From NCBI GenBank assembly GCA_037441525.1, contig JBBISA010000100.1:1-5148 (forward strand): DNA of 5,148 nucleotides. Direction: 5' to 3'. The DNA comes from SKVR01 sp037441525 (lineage in GTDB: Bacteria; Bacteroidota; Bacteroidia; Bacteroidales; UBA7960). This document shows positions 1 through 5,148 of this stretch, one piece after another (within the stretch, counting starts at the first letter, position 1; each line of letters begins with the position of its first letter). A model generated the notes under the pieces. It made no database searches. It saw only the letters and a list, made by a program, of their open reading frames with translations, and was not told where the DNA came from. A program made the translations under genes and the position numbers.

Positions 1-3
1 TGA

Positions 4-49
4 GTTGTGGCAAATATCATCAAAGAACTAACTGAAAGCAAATCACAAC
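4..49. repeat. Intact CRISPR repeat, 46 nt
   Basis: This is the complete repeat unit, bounded by GTTGTG on the left and CACAAC on the right. Read on the minus strand it contains TTTG (repeat positions 8-11) and GATATTTG (positions 32-39) separated by 20 nt. That resembles a Bacteroidetes -33/-7 promoter with one mismatch. In crRNA orientation (minus) this repeat directly follows the 50-79 spacer, so it would supply the tracrRNA-pairing tag of that crRNA. Confidence 0.85.
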
Positions 50-79
50 GTTGATGCCCGCTGGGGGATCGTTAACCGA
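50..79. other. CRISPR spacer, 30 nt
   Basis: These are exactly 30 unique bases between the intact repeat and the terminal degenerate repeat, the usual type II-C spacer length. The sequence is visibly more G+C-rich (GCCCGCTGGGGGATC core) than the repeats. Its target cannot be identified by eye, and I see no matching protospacer elsewhere in the window. Because it adjoins the degenerate terminal repeat, it would be the oldest spacer if that end is leader-distal. Confidence 0.8.
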
Positions 80-113
80 GTTGTGGCAAATATCATCAAA
101 GAACTACCTGAAA
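80..113. repeat. Terminal degenerate CRISPR repeat overlapping a gene end
   Basis: Positions 80-106 are identical to 4-30. Position 107 differs (C for A), 108-113 match again, and the remaining 12 nt of the unit (114-125) are only vaguely similar. The lost part corresponds to the GTTGTGATTTGC end of the repeat. The copy overlaps the last two codons and the stop codon (104-106) of the minus-strand CE15 gene, so the gene end and the array share about 10 bases. Downstream of the stop, all sequence is repeat and spacer. Confidence 0.8.
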
Positions 114-1369
114 TGCCAATCGGCAAAATTCATGTATTGCTGCCAGTCGTAAAGGGCTATTTCGTGTCGGCCGGGGCGGATATGATAGCCAATGGTGCCG
201 CTGATGACGGGCCGGTTTATTGCAGGCATGGATGTAACAGGCAGCCCGGTGAGCCCCATGAAACGGTAAACCTTTGATGCTTCGAGGCTTGCCAGGAACT
301 CACCCTTTGGGTCGGCCCACCGGTCATCTTCAGCACTGGCAACATACAGCGGCCGTGGGGCAATAAGGGCGAGCAACTGGTGTTGATCTACGGGCAGCAG
401 GTGCTCCTGATCGTTGTATTTCTTAAAATTAGAGGCAAACCAATGGGGAAAATTAGTATTGATTCGTTTTACGGTTTCGCCGAATTGCCTTCGTGAAAGG
501 GCAGCTCCACCGCATCCGGAATTGTTGGAAATTACCATGGCAAAACGTTCATCGAGAGCGCCGGCCCAAAGCGCAGCCTTTCCCAATCGCGAATGACCTA
601 TCACAGCCACTCTGTCGGTATTGATTTCATCAATGGTTTCAATATAGTCCAGTGCACGGCTTAATCCAAAAGCCCAGGCCGCCACAGATGCCCAGGAAGT
701 GCTGTCGCGACGGGTACCAAGCAGTTGATGAACCCCGTTATGAAACCCATCGTCGAAATCGGGATCAATTTCGCCATAATAAATGGTGGCAACAGCATAA
801 CCTCGGCTAATGATCTCTTCATAGGGCCATCTTGCGGCTCTTGTATTGCGGCCTTTTGCTGTAGCTTCATGGTTAAGTGAACCATCCTCCGGGCTATTGG
901 CGACCCATGCAGTTGTAATGCGTACATTGGTATCGGGGGTAGTAGTGTGGTTCCCAAAAAAATTATATCCCAAAAAAAGGGGTGCAGGTTTACGATTGTT
1001 GGGAATATGAAACAGCACATAAAACGACAACTCGCGACGCTGATACTTCAGCGTTAGTTTTACTTCCCTCATGGTGGCTGCTCCGCCCAATGCATTGGTA
1101 TTTTCATAAACTATCTGCCCATGCACACCTCCTGTCCACAGGGGAGTTATGCCATACATTTCACTTCCAAACAGGCCAATTATTTCGGCCCGGCGGGGTT
1201 CCCATTCCGATACATCCATAACCAGTGCCCCATTTTCAAAAACCAGGGGATTGGGCAGGGTGTATTGTGGCACCTTCGACTCGTCGTAATTGGGAACAAA
1301 TGTTTGGGATTGTAGCTTTGGATGCATAACCATTGCAATTAGTGAGAGAAGGATCAAATGTGCTTTCAT
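104..1369 (-). CDS. Exported CE15 glucuronoyl esterase-like hydrolase
   Basis: This 421-residue alpha/beta hydrolase resembles carbohydrate esterase family 15, whose members cleave ester bonds between lignin alcohols and (4-O-methyl-)glucuronic acid on xylan. Homologues are often labelled acetylxylan esterase. Residues 1-22 form a signal peptide (hydrophobic LILLSLIAMVM, cut near LQSQ, no lipobox Cys), so the enzyme should be periplasmic or secreted. The nucleophile elbow is GHSRLGK with Ser260, in the place of the family's GCSRxGK. GYNFFGNHTT (134-143) is the usual region before the core, and SNNSGCGGAALSRR (281-294) follows the elbow. His402 (GRHEIALYDW) is the probable catalytic histidine. 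The canonical Glu, 23 residues after Ser, is Asn283 here. Asp349 in SAEDDRWADP could be the acid instead. The length fits a single catalytic domain with no binding module. The ATG at 1369 directly precedes the signal peptide. The stop lies inside a CRISPR repeat, yet the C-terminus (YMNFADWHFR) looks normal for the family. Exact substrate is inferred. Confidence 0.88.
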   Translation of the reverse strand: MKAHLILLSLIAMVMHPKLQSQTFVPNYDESKVPQYTLPNPLVFENGALVMDVSEWEPRRAEIIGLFGSEMYGITPLWTGGVHGQIVYENTNALGGAATMREVKLTLKYQRRELSFYVLFHIPNNRKPAPLFLGYNFFGNHTTTPDTNVRITTAWVANSPEDGSLNHEATAKGRNTRAARWPYEEIISRGYAVATIYYGEIDPDFDDGFHNGVHQLLGTRRDSTSWASVAAWAFGLSRALDYIETIDEINTDRVAVIGHSRLGKAALWAGALDERFAMVISNNSGCGGAALSRRQFGETVKRINTNFPHWFASNFKKYNDQEHLLPVDQHQLLALIAPRPLYVASAEDDRWADPKGEFLASLEASKVYRFMGLTGLPVTSMPAINRPVISGTIGYHIRPGRHEIALYDWQQYMNFADWHFR

Positions 1370-1528
1370 AATGACCGGGTGTATGGTTTTGATGGATGTC
1401 TAAAATTACAAAAGTTCGTGATTGGTTGGAACGCTGATTAGGCTTATGGGTTATGATTATTTCGTCAGTTTGTATTCAACAATTCTGCGTTATCATCATT
1501 TTGGTTTTAAAAACTCTGAACTCATTCA
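1370..1528. other. Gap between permease and esterase genes
   Basis: This is 159 nt of non-coding sequence between the GntP stop and the CE15 start, both genes reading leftward. No G+C-rich hairpin with a T-run follows the permease gene, so read-through is possible. A weak Bacteroidetes -7-like box, AACTTTTG on the minus strand (1409-1416, one mismatch to TAnnTTTG), has no -33 partner at the right distance. Whether the esterase gene has its own promoter is therefore undecided. Confidence 0.4.
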
Positions 1529-2905
1529 TTACAAAAACTGATACAGCACCCAGGCAAAACACAACCCCGACACGGCAATAATGGTTTCCATAACTGTCCA
1601 TGATTGAAGGGTTTGTTTTTCGTTGATGCCAAGATATTTGCCTACGAGCCAGAAACCGCTGTCGTTTACATGCGACATAATGGTGGCTCCGGCTGCAATG
1701 GCAATAACCATAAGGGCCTGCTGCGGTTGGGAAAGTGCAAAGGCAGGCAATATAGGGCTGATGATACCGGCAGATGTGATCATGGCCACAGTAGCCGAGC
1801 CCTGTGTTATCCTTACAACGGCAGCAATCAACCAGGCCAGCACCAAAGGATTTATGGGCGATGAAGCTACTGCCTGAGCCATTTGTTCACCCATTCCGCT
1901 GTCAACCAAAACTTGTTTCAACACCCCGCCGGCACCCGTTACAAGAATGATAATCCCGGCAGGGCCTAGCGAATCGTTGCTGATTTGTTGCAACACTTTG
2001 CAGTTGGTTCCCCGCCTGATACCCAGTAAATAGAGCGCCAGCAAGGTGGCTATGATAAGAGCAGAAAAGGGATGCCCCATGAACAGGATTAGATCGGAGG
2101 CAAAAGTGCTTTCCACAACATTTTGTTTTAAAAGTGCTGATGTTATGGTGTTGGCAAGGATAAGAACCAGCGGGCACCCAATGATCACAACCATGAGTCC
2201 GAAGGCAGGATAACTTTTTTGCGCCTCTGAAAAAGCTGTTGAAGGATTGTTTTGAAACTCGGGTGGCAGGGCAATGATTCGTTTGCTGATATAACGGGCA
2301 AACAATGGGCCTGCAATGATGGCCACGGGGATACCGGTAATGAAACCCAGCAAGATAACCCATCCCAGGTTGGCGCCTATTATGTCTGCAACGGCAACCG
2401 GACCAGGGGTTGGCGGTATAAAACTATGGGTTACTGCCAGTCCGGCAAGCAACGGAATACCATAAAGCAGAAGCGACCGGCCCGTTTTTCGCGACAGAGA
2501 GTACAACACCGGGACCAGAATAATAAATCCCACATCGAAAAACACAGGAATGGCGATAATGAATCCCGCCAGGGTAAGCGCCCAGGGAGCGTTCTTTTCG
2601 CCAAAACGGCGTAGCAGGTATCCTGCAAGAGCCTCTGCCCCACCCGAGTGCTCCAGTATTTTCCCAAAAATAGCCCCAAGCCCTACAATTACTGCAATGT
2701 AACCCAAGGTGCCACCCATGCCTGTCTGGATGCTTGCCAGTACAGCACCCGGAGCCATACCTGCCAACAAGCCGGCAACAATGCTGGCAACAAGCAAAGC
2801 AATGAAAGCATGCACCTTTAGTTTTAACACCAGCCACAGCAAAAGAGCAATGGCAGTAATAAGGATAAGAATCAGTCCGAAACCATTGGGTAATTGCAGT
2901 AGCAT
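1529..2905 (-). CDS. gntP: GntP-family gluconate/sugar-acid:H+ symporter
   Basis: This is an inner-membrane permease of 458 residues, close to the usual 440-450 of the family. It is almost entirely hydrophobic segments, consistent with 12 or more membrane helices. Family landmarks appear in order: GGTLGYIAVIVGLGAIFGK (64-82) followed by a HSGGAE turn, a THSFIPPTPGP loop (159-169), GAGGVLKQVLVDSG (324-337), RITQGSATVAMIT (365-377) and SHVNDSGFWL (411-420). These match my memory of E. coli GntP/GntT-type proteins closely. The known substrates of the family are gluconate and related sugar acids (idonate, fructuronate, sometimes glycerate), taken up with protons. The start at 2905 gives the expected short N-terminus (LLQLPNGFG) before the first helix. 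It lies 12 nt after the amidotransferase stop, suggesting co-transcription. No kinase or dehydrogenase for gluconate is in view, so the substrate is inferred from family only, and the symbol denotes family rather than orthology. Confidence 0.93.
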   Translation of the reverse strand: MLLQLPNGFGLILILITAIALLLWLVLKLKVHAFIALLVASIVAGLLAGMAPGAVLASIQTGMGGTLGYIAVIVGLGAIFGKILEHSGGAEALAGYLLRRFGEKNAPWALTLAGFIIAIPVFFDVGFIILVPVLYSLSRKTGRSLLLYGIPLLAGLAVTHSFIPPTPGPVAVADIIGANLGWVILLGFITGIPVAIIAGPLFARYISKRIIALPPEFQNNPSTAFSEAQKSYPAFGLMVVIIGCPLVLILANTITSALLKQNVVESTFASDLILFMGHPFSALIIATLLALYLLGIRRGTNCKVLQQISNDSLGPAGIIILVTGAGGVLKQVLVDSGMGEQMAQAVASSPINPLVLAWLIAAVVRITQGSATVAMITSAGIISPILPAFALSQPQQALMVIAIAAGATIMSHVNDSGFWLVGKYLGINEKQTLQSWTVMETIIAVSGLCFAWVLYQFL

Positions 2906-2917
2906 AGCTCAAGGGGA

Positions 2918-3622
2918 TTATTGGGTTGCAAGATAGTCTAAAATTCTAAAAATGATCTGGTTCGAATCATGGCAATGATCAATCATTTCAATAATCTGTT
3001 GACGCGACTGCACGCGTATTCCGCCCATTTCAATCTCTGCAATGTCGCCCGAAACCATCTCCATAATACTGTCACGCGTTACCTCGAAGTGAAACTGAAG
3101 ACCAATTACATTATTTTTGAGTAAAAACCCCTGATTGATGCAAATATCTGACCGGTACAAGTGCACCGCTCCTTCCGGCATATCAAAGGTATCGACATGC
3201 CAATGAAACACCATCTCGGGCGCGGTGAGTCTGAAAACTGATGGAGCATCTCCCAGTTTGCCGGCATTTTCAATGGGCCACCACCCAATTTCCTTCACTG
3301 TATTTGGGTAAACCCTCCGGCCCAGCGCCGAAGCAATCAACTGCGATCCCAGACAAACCCCTACAATTGTTTTATTGCGTACTATGGCTTCTCTTATAAA
3401 TGCCTTTTCTGCAACAAGCCATGGGTGTTCGGCCTCATCGTTAACACTCATAGGCCCGCCCATAATGATGAGCCAGTCGTAACTATCTTGATTGGGCAAT
3501 ACATGATCTTCAAAAAACATGGTACCGGCAACCAGGTGACCTTTCCTTACCGCCCACTCCCCAATGCCTGCCAATCCCTCAAAAGGAACATGCTGGAAAT
3601 AATGTATTCTGATTTTATTCAT
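2918..3622 (-). CDS. Class I glutamine amidotransferase-like protein
   Basis: This is a 234-residue stand-alone cytoplasmic GATase1 domain, similar to the glutaminase part of GMP synthase (COG0518-type). Class I amidotransferases use a Cys-His-Glu triad to hydrolyse glutamine and pass ammonia to an acceptor. Here the nucleophile is Cys90 in GVCLGSQLIA, with His178 and Glu180 in LQFHFEV. The oxyanion strand appears as IIMGGPMSV (52-60), and FHWHVDTFDMP (139-149) is another family landmark. There is no synthase, ATP-pyrophosphatase or other partner domain, and no partner gene nearby, so the acceptor is unknown. Stand-alone members include proteins that act on gamma-glutamyl compounds, and I cannot place this one. 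The ATG at 3622 gives a normal N-terminus (KIRIHYFQHVPFEG). The frame is open further upstream but has no ATG there. It is the first gene of the apparent leftward cluster, with GntP 12 nt downstream. Confidence 0.9.
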   Translation of the reverse strand: MNKIRIHYFQHVPFEGLAGIGEWAVRKGHLVAGTMFFEDHVLPNQDSYDWLIIMGGPMSVNDEAEHPWLVAEKAFIREAIVRNKTIVGVCLGSQLIASALGRRVYPNTVKEIGWWPIENAGKLGDAPSVFRLTAPEMVFHWHVDTFDMPEGAVHLYRSDICINQGFLLKNNVIGLQFHFEVTRDSIMEMVSGDIAEIEMGGIRVQSRQQIIEMIDHCHDSNQIIFRILDYLATQ

Positions 3623-3659
3623 CCGTAAACAATTTGTTTTTAAGTTGTCGGATAGTTTA

Positions 3660-3675
3660 TCCCGTTAATACGGGA
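3660..3675. repeat. Short hairpin upstream of the amidotransferase gene
   Basis: TCCCGT and ACGGGA form a perfect 6-bp stem around a TAAT loop. It lies 37 nt upstream of the amidotransferase ATG on the minus strand. No T-run follows on either strand, so it is not an intrinsic terminator. It could be an operator or a 5'-leader hairpin, but a chance palindrome of this size is possible. Confidence 0.35.
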
Positions 3676-3810
3676 GAACCCAATGTTTGCTATTTTGGCT
3701 TCGTCGAACCCGTAAACCCTATTCAGAAGGATTTGTCAGGCCAAAACGGGATGGTCGTTTCATAATATGTTTTTTATTGCTCCAATGTAATATAAAATTC
3801 AGAGCAATCA

Positions 3811-3828
3811 ATTTTAATATATTAAAAT
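3811..3828. repeat. Perfect 18-bp A+T palindrome
   Basis: ATTTTAATATATTAAAAT reads identically on both strands. It sits in the most A+T-rich part of the intergenic region. Such a palindrome could bind a dimeric regulator or melt easily, but in an A+T-rich stretch it may be fortuitous. No terminator features accompany it. Confidence 0.4.
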
Positions 3829-3852
3829 ATTCGCCAAACTTATGATATCTTG

Positions 3853-4020
3853 TTATTTATTTGCCTTGGCGAAAATCTTGCAGTAACAGGTTGACCCATC
3901 AAAACCATAAACGACCGTTGGCCTTCCTGTTTCAGAAATGCTAATCATCGTGCCAGTTTGTAATTCCCTCGCGTTGGTGGCAAGTGTAAAAGACAGTGTA
4001 ACCTTAACAATTTCAAGACT
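3853..4020 (-). pseudogene. Possible C-terminal gene remnant or small ORF
   Basis: The minus strand is open for 55 codons, from after a TAG at 4021-4023 to a TAA at 3853-3855. The only ATG is at 3948, which would give a 31-residue peptide ending CKIFAKANK. The text before that ATG (SFTLATNARELQTGT) and after it (ISETGRPTVVYGFDGSTCYC) is varied and protein-like, and it is richer in G+C than the ATPase gene. I read it as possibly the tail of a gene whose 5' part was lost where the ATPase gene now begins. A chance open frame of this length is quite possible. I recognise no family. Confidence 0.25.
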
Positions 4021-4064
4021 CTATAAGATTAGTAACTTCTACAAAAACCGACTTCTAAAATTCT

Positions 4065-4073
4065 TACTTTTGC
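4065..4073 (+). promoter_or_regulatory. Bacteroidetes -7 promoter box before the ATPase gene
   Basis: TACTTTTGC is a perfect match to the Bacteroidetes primary-sigma -7 element (TAnnTTTGY). It ends only 7 nt before the ATG at 4081, so the expected start of transcription is within a few bases of the start codon. The mRNA would have almost no leader. No TTTG is found about 20 nt upstream, so the -33 element is weak or absent. Confidence 0.6.
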
Positions 4074-4080
4074 ATTGAAA

Positions 4081-5148
4081 ATGGACGAAAATTTAAAATA
4101 CTATTTAGAAAATACAGTTGTGTCCAAATCTGCTATCGAAAGTAGGTTGAGGCATCCTATTACCAACTTAGATACCCAACAAGATTAGTTTACGTCCTTT
4201 TGAAAAAATATGCTAATGACTTTTTAAAATCAGGTTCAGAACCTCGATTTGTTAGTTTAGCAGGGCTTCGGGGAGTTGGTAAAACAACGCTTTTATGGCA
4301 AACCGCTAACCATATTTATCTCAATCATCACAAAGACATTTACTTCTTCAATGTAAATACTTTGAAGAACTTAGGCATAGATTTACATATTGCCTTAGAA
4401 GAATTTCAAAGACATATTATAAAAAAACGATTTAATGAGTTATCAGAACCAATCACACTTCTATTTGATGAAGTTCACGATGATGACAATTGGAGCAAGA
4501 CATTGAAAATCCTTTATGACGAAGCAAGAACTGCTTTTATCCTCTGCACAGGTTCATCTGCTCTACTTCTTAACCAAACCGCTGACTTGGCAAGAAGAAT
4601 GAGAATTGAAAAAATATACCCATTTAAGTTTATAGAATTTGTTGCTGCAAAAACTTATATGGAAAACAATGGAAAGATGGTATATCCTGAGCGTGGACTA
4701 TCAATCGGATTAAAAGAAGCCCTTTTTTATAGTGAAACGCCAGAAGAAGCTTTCAGGAAAATTAAAGTATATGAGAATAATGTAAACATATATTTCAACA
4801 AAATAAATTCAATAAAGGGCTTACAATTGAAAGACCTTTGGCAGGGTTACATTAGTTATCAAAATATCCCAAACTTCTTGTTTTTCAAGGATAAATATAC
4901 TATGAACGACAGTATCCTTGACTTATTTAAGCGAGTTATCCTAGAAGACATTCCTAAACTTAAACCAACATTTGCTGATTTTACAAAAATTGAAAGACTA
5001 ATCTTAAGACTTGCAGGTTCGGATGAAATAAACCCTGAAAAATTAGCAGGAGTTATTGGTGTTAAGCAAAATGACATTAACGAACTCATAGACATAATAG
5101 CAAAAGCAGAGCTATTAAATGTTCTACTACCTTTTGGTGGTTTAGACA
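4081..5148 (+). pseudogene. AAA_14/DUF4143-type ATPase, frameshifted, 3' end beyond window
   Basis: The first frame runs from ATG 4081 to TAG 4186-4188 (35 codons, start MDENLKYYLENT). A second frame, open from 4146 to the window edge, carries the rest. The two join if one A is restored near 4170 (reading ...PITNL then RYPTRLVYVLL...), giving at least 356 residues. Using that joined numbering, Walker A is GLRGVGKTT (62-70), Walker B is LLFDE (127-131) followed by VHDDD, and a sensor-1-like strand is CTGSS (156-160). ARRMRIEKIYPFKFIEF (171-187) is the landmark typical of AAA_14 ATPases (COG1373), and a DUF4143-like region with LEDIPKLK (288-295) and a probable winged helix (about 299-347) follow. 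The family's role is poorly known; members are ATP-binding proteins of uncertain partner. The gene is much richer in A+T than its neighbours. It could be a recent pseudogene, a sequencing error or a real frameshift site; the 300 clean codons after the break favour the first two. Confidence 0.85.

Larger units (their letters stand above)
1..125. CRISPR. End of a CRISPR array, probably type II-C
   Basis: A 46-nt unit at 4-49 is followed by 30 nt of unique sequence (50-79), then by a second copy starting at 80. The period is therefore 76 nt. The unit has 6-bp terminal inverted repeats (GTTGTG and CACAAC). On the minus strand it begins GTTGTGATTTGCTTTC, which I recognise from memory as the start of the long (46-48 nt) repeats of Bacteroidetes type II-C (Cas9) arrays, which carry 30-nt spacers. 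The second copy is exact for 27 nt (80-106) and then decays, as expected for the terminal repeat of an array. Bases 1-3 would be the end of another spacer, so the array should continue to the left. No cas gene or tracrRNA is in view. The main doubt is that only two repeat copies are visible. Transcript direction is probably minus, judged from the GTTGTGATTTGC end, but it is not proven. Confidence 0.85.
3623..4080. other. Divergent intergenic region, 458 nt
   Basis: This lies between the leftward amidotransferase gene and the rightward ATPase gene. It contains a small G+C-rich hairpin (3660-3675), a 7-bp inverted repeat ATTGCTC/GAGCAAT (3776-3782 and 3802-3808), an 18-bp A+T palindrome (3811-3828), an 8-bp inverted repeat TTCGCCAA/TTGGCGAA (3830-3837 and 3866-3873), an open stretch on the minus strand (3853-4020) and a promoter core (4065-4073). 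No full-length gene, tRNA or rRNA is recognisable. A TAAGTTTG box on the minus strand (3835-3842) fits the -7 consensus but has no -33 partner, and it lies over 200 nt from the amidotransferase start, so I do not call it a promoter. Confidence 0.6.

Noticed and set aside
4..49. Type VI-B (Cas13b) repeat
   Set aside because: Cas13b repeats also begin GTTG and end CAAC with 30-nt spacers but are about 36 nt long; a 46-nt repeat with the ATTTGCTTTC segment fits type II-C better. Only the neighbouring cas genes can settle it.
2..113. Simple tandem or target-site duplication explanation for the 76-nt spaced direct repeat
   Set aside because: The unit has clear boundaries (GTTGTG...CACAAC), exactly 30 nt of unique sequence between copies and a recognisable Bacteroidetes CRISPR start, which fits an array end better than a duplication.
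83..277. Plus-strand 64-codon open frame
   Set aside because: It lies antisense inside the esterase gene and begins within the CRISPR repeat; it is a shadow with no recognisable features.
3425..3628. Plus-strand 67-codon open frame
   Set aside because: It is antisense to the amidotransferase's conserved N-terminal part and has no promoter or family likeness.
3660..3675. Intrinsic terminator
   Set aside because: The 6-bp stem is not followed by a T-run on either strand, and it lies upstream, not downstream, of both flanking genes.
3719..3763. 14-codon minus-strand ORF (MKRPSRFGLTNPSE) as a leader peptide for the amidotransferase gene
   Set aside because: It is too short to judge, nearly 100 nt from the gene, and shows no regulatory codon run or attenuator hairpins around it.
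3776..3808. Terminator from the ATTGCTC/GAGCAAT inverted repeat
   Set aside because: The stem is weak with a 19-nt loop. The minus-strand side is followed by A residues and the plus-strand side by only a broken T stretch; no gene ends here.
4161..4190. Programmed -1 ribosomal frameshift in the ATPase gene
   Set aside because: The shift direction is right, but there is no slippery heptamer of the X-XXY-YYZ kind at the junction (CAACTTAGA) and no clear stem-loop just after it.

Overview
The window looks like Bacteroidota (Bacteroidetes) DNA. The reasons are three minus-strand genes with Bacteroidetes-type sequences, a perfect TAnnTTTG promoter core before the right-hand gene, no obvious Shine-Dalgarno sites, and a long CRISPR repeat of the kind I associate with type II-C systems of this phylum. 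Genus cannot be told.

Left edge (1-113/125): the right-hand end of a CRISPR array. It has one intact 46-nt repeat (4-49), one 30-nt spacer (50-79) and a terminal degenerate repeat (80 to about 113) that overlaps the 3' end of the next gene and contains its stop codon. The array must continue leftward out of the window. No cas gene is visible here.

Middle (104-3622): three genes in one direction on the minus strand. Reading 5' to 3' they are a class I glutamine amidotransferase-like protein (3622-2918), a GntP-family gluconate/sugar-acid:H+ permease (2905-1529, 12-nt gap), and after 159 nt an exported CE15 glucuronoyl esterase-like protein (1369-104). CE15 enzymes cleave esters of (4-O-methyl-)glucuronic acid that link xylan to lignin, and GntP permeases import sugar acids, so the last two genes plausibly share a sugar-acid theme. 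The amidotransferase's substrate is unknown. Transcription of the esterase gene would run straight into the CRISPR array, because no terminator lies between them.

Intergenic (3623-4080): 458 nt between divergent genes. It holds several inverted repeats, a short open stretch on the minus strand that reads like a protein C-terminus (3853-4020), and a promoter core at 4065-4073.

Right (4081-5148, continuing beyond the edge): an A+T-rich gene on the plus strand for an AAA_14/DUF4143-type ATPase. Its first 30 codons and the remaining 326 or more codons are in different frames. Restoring one A near 4170 joins them into one clean protein, so this is a frameshifted gene or a sequencing error. Its base composition differs from the three left-hand genes, which suggests separate acquisition.
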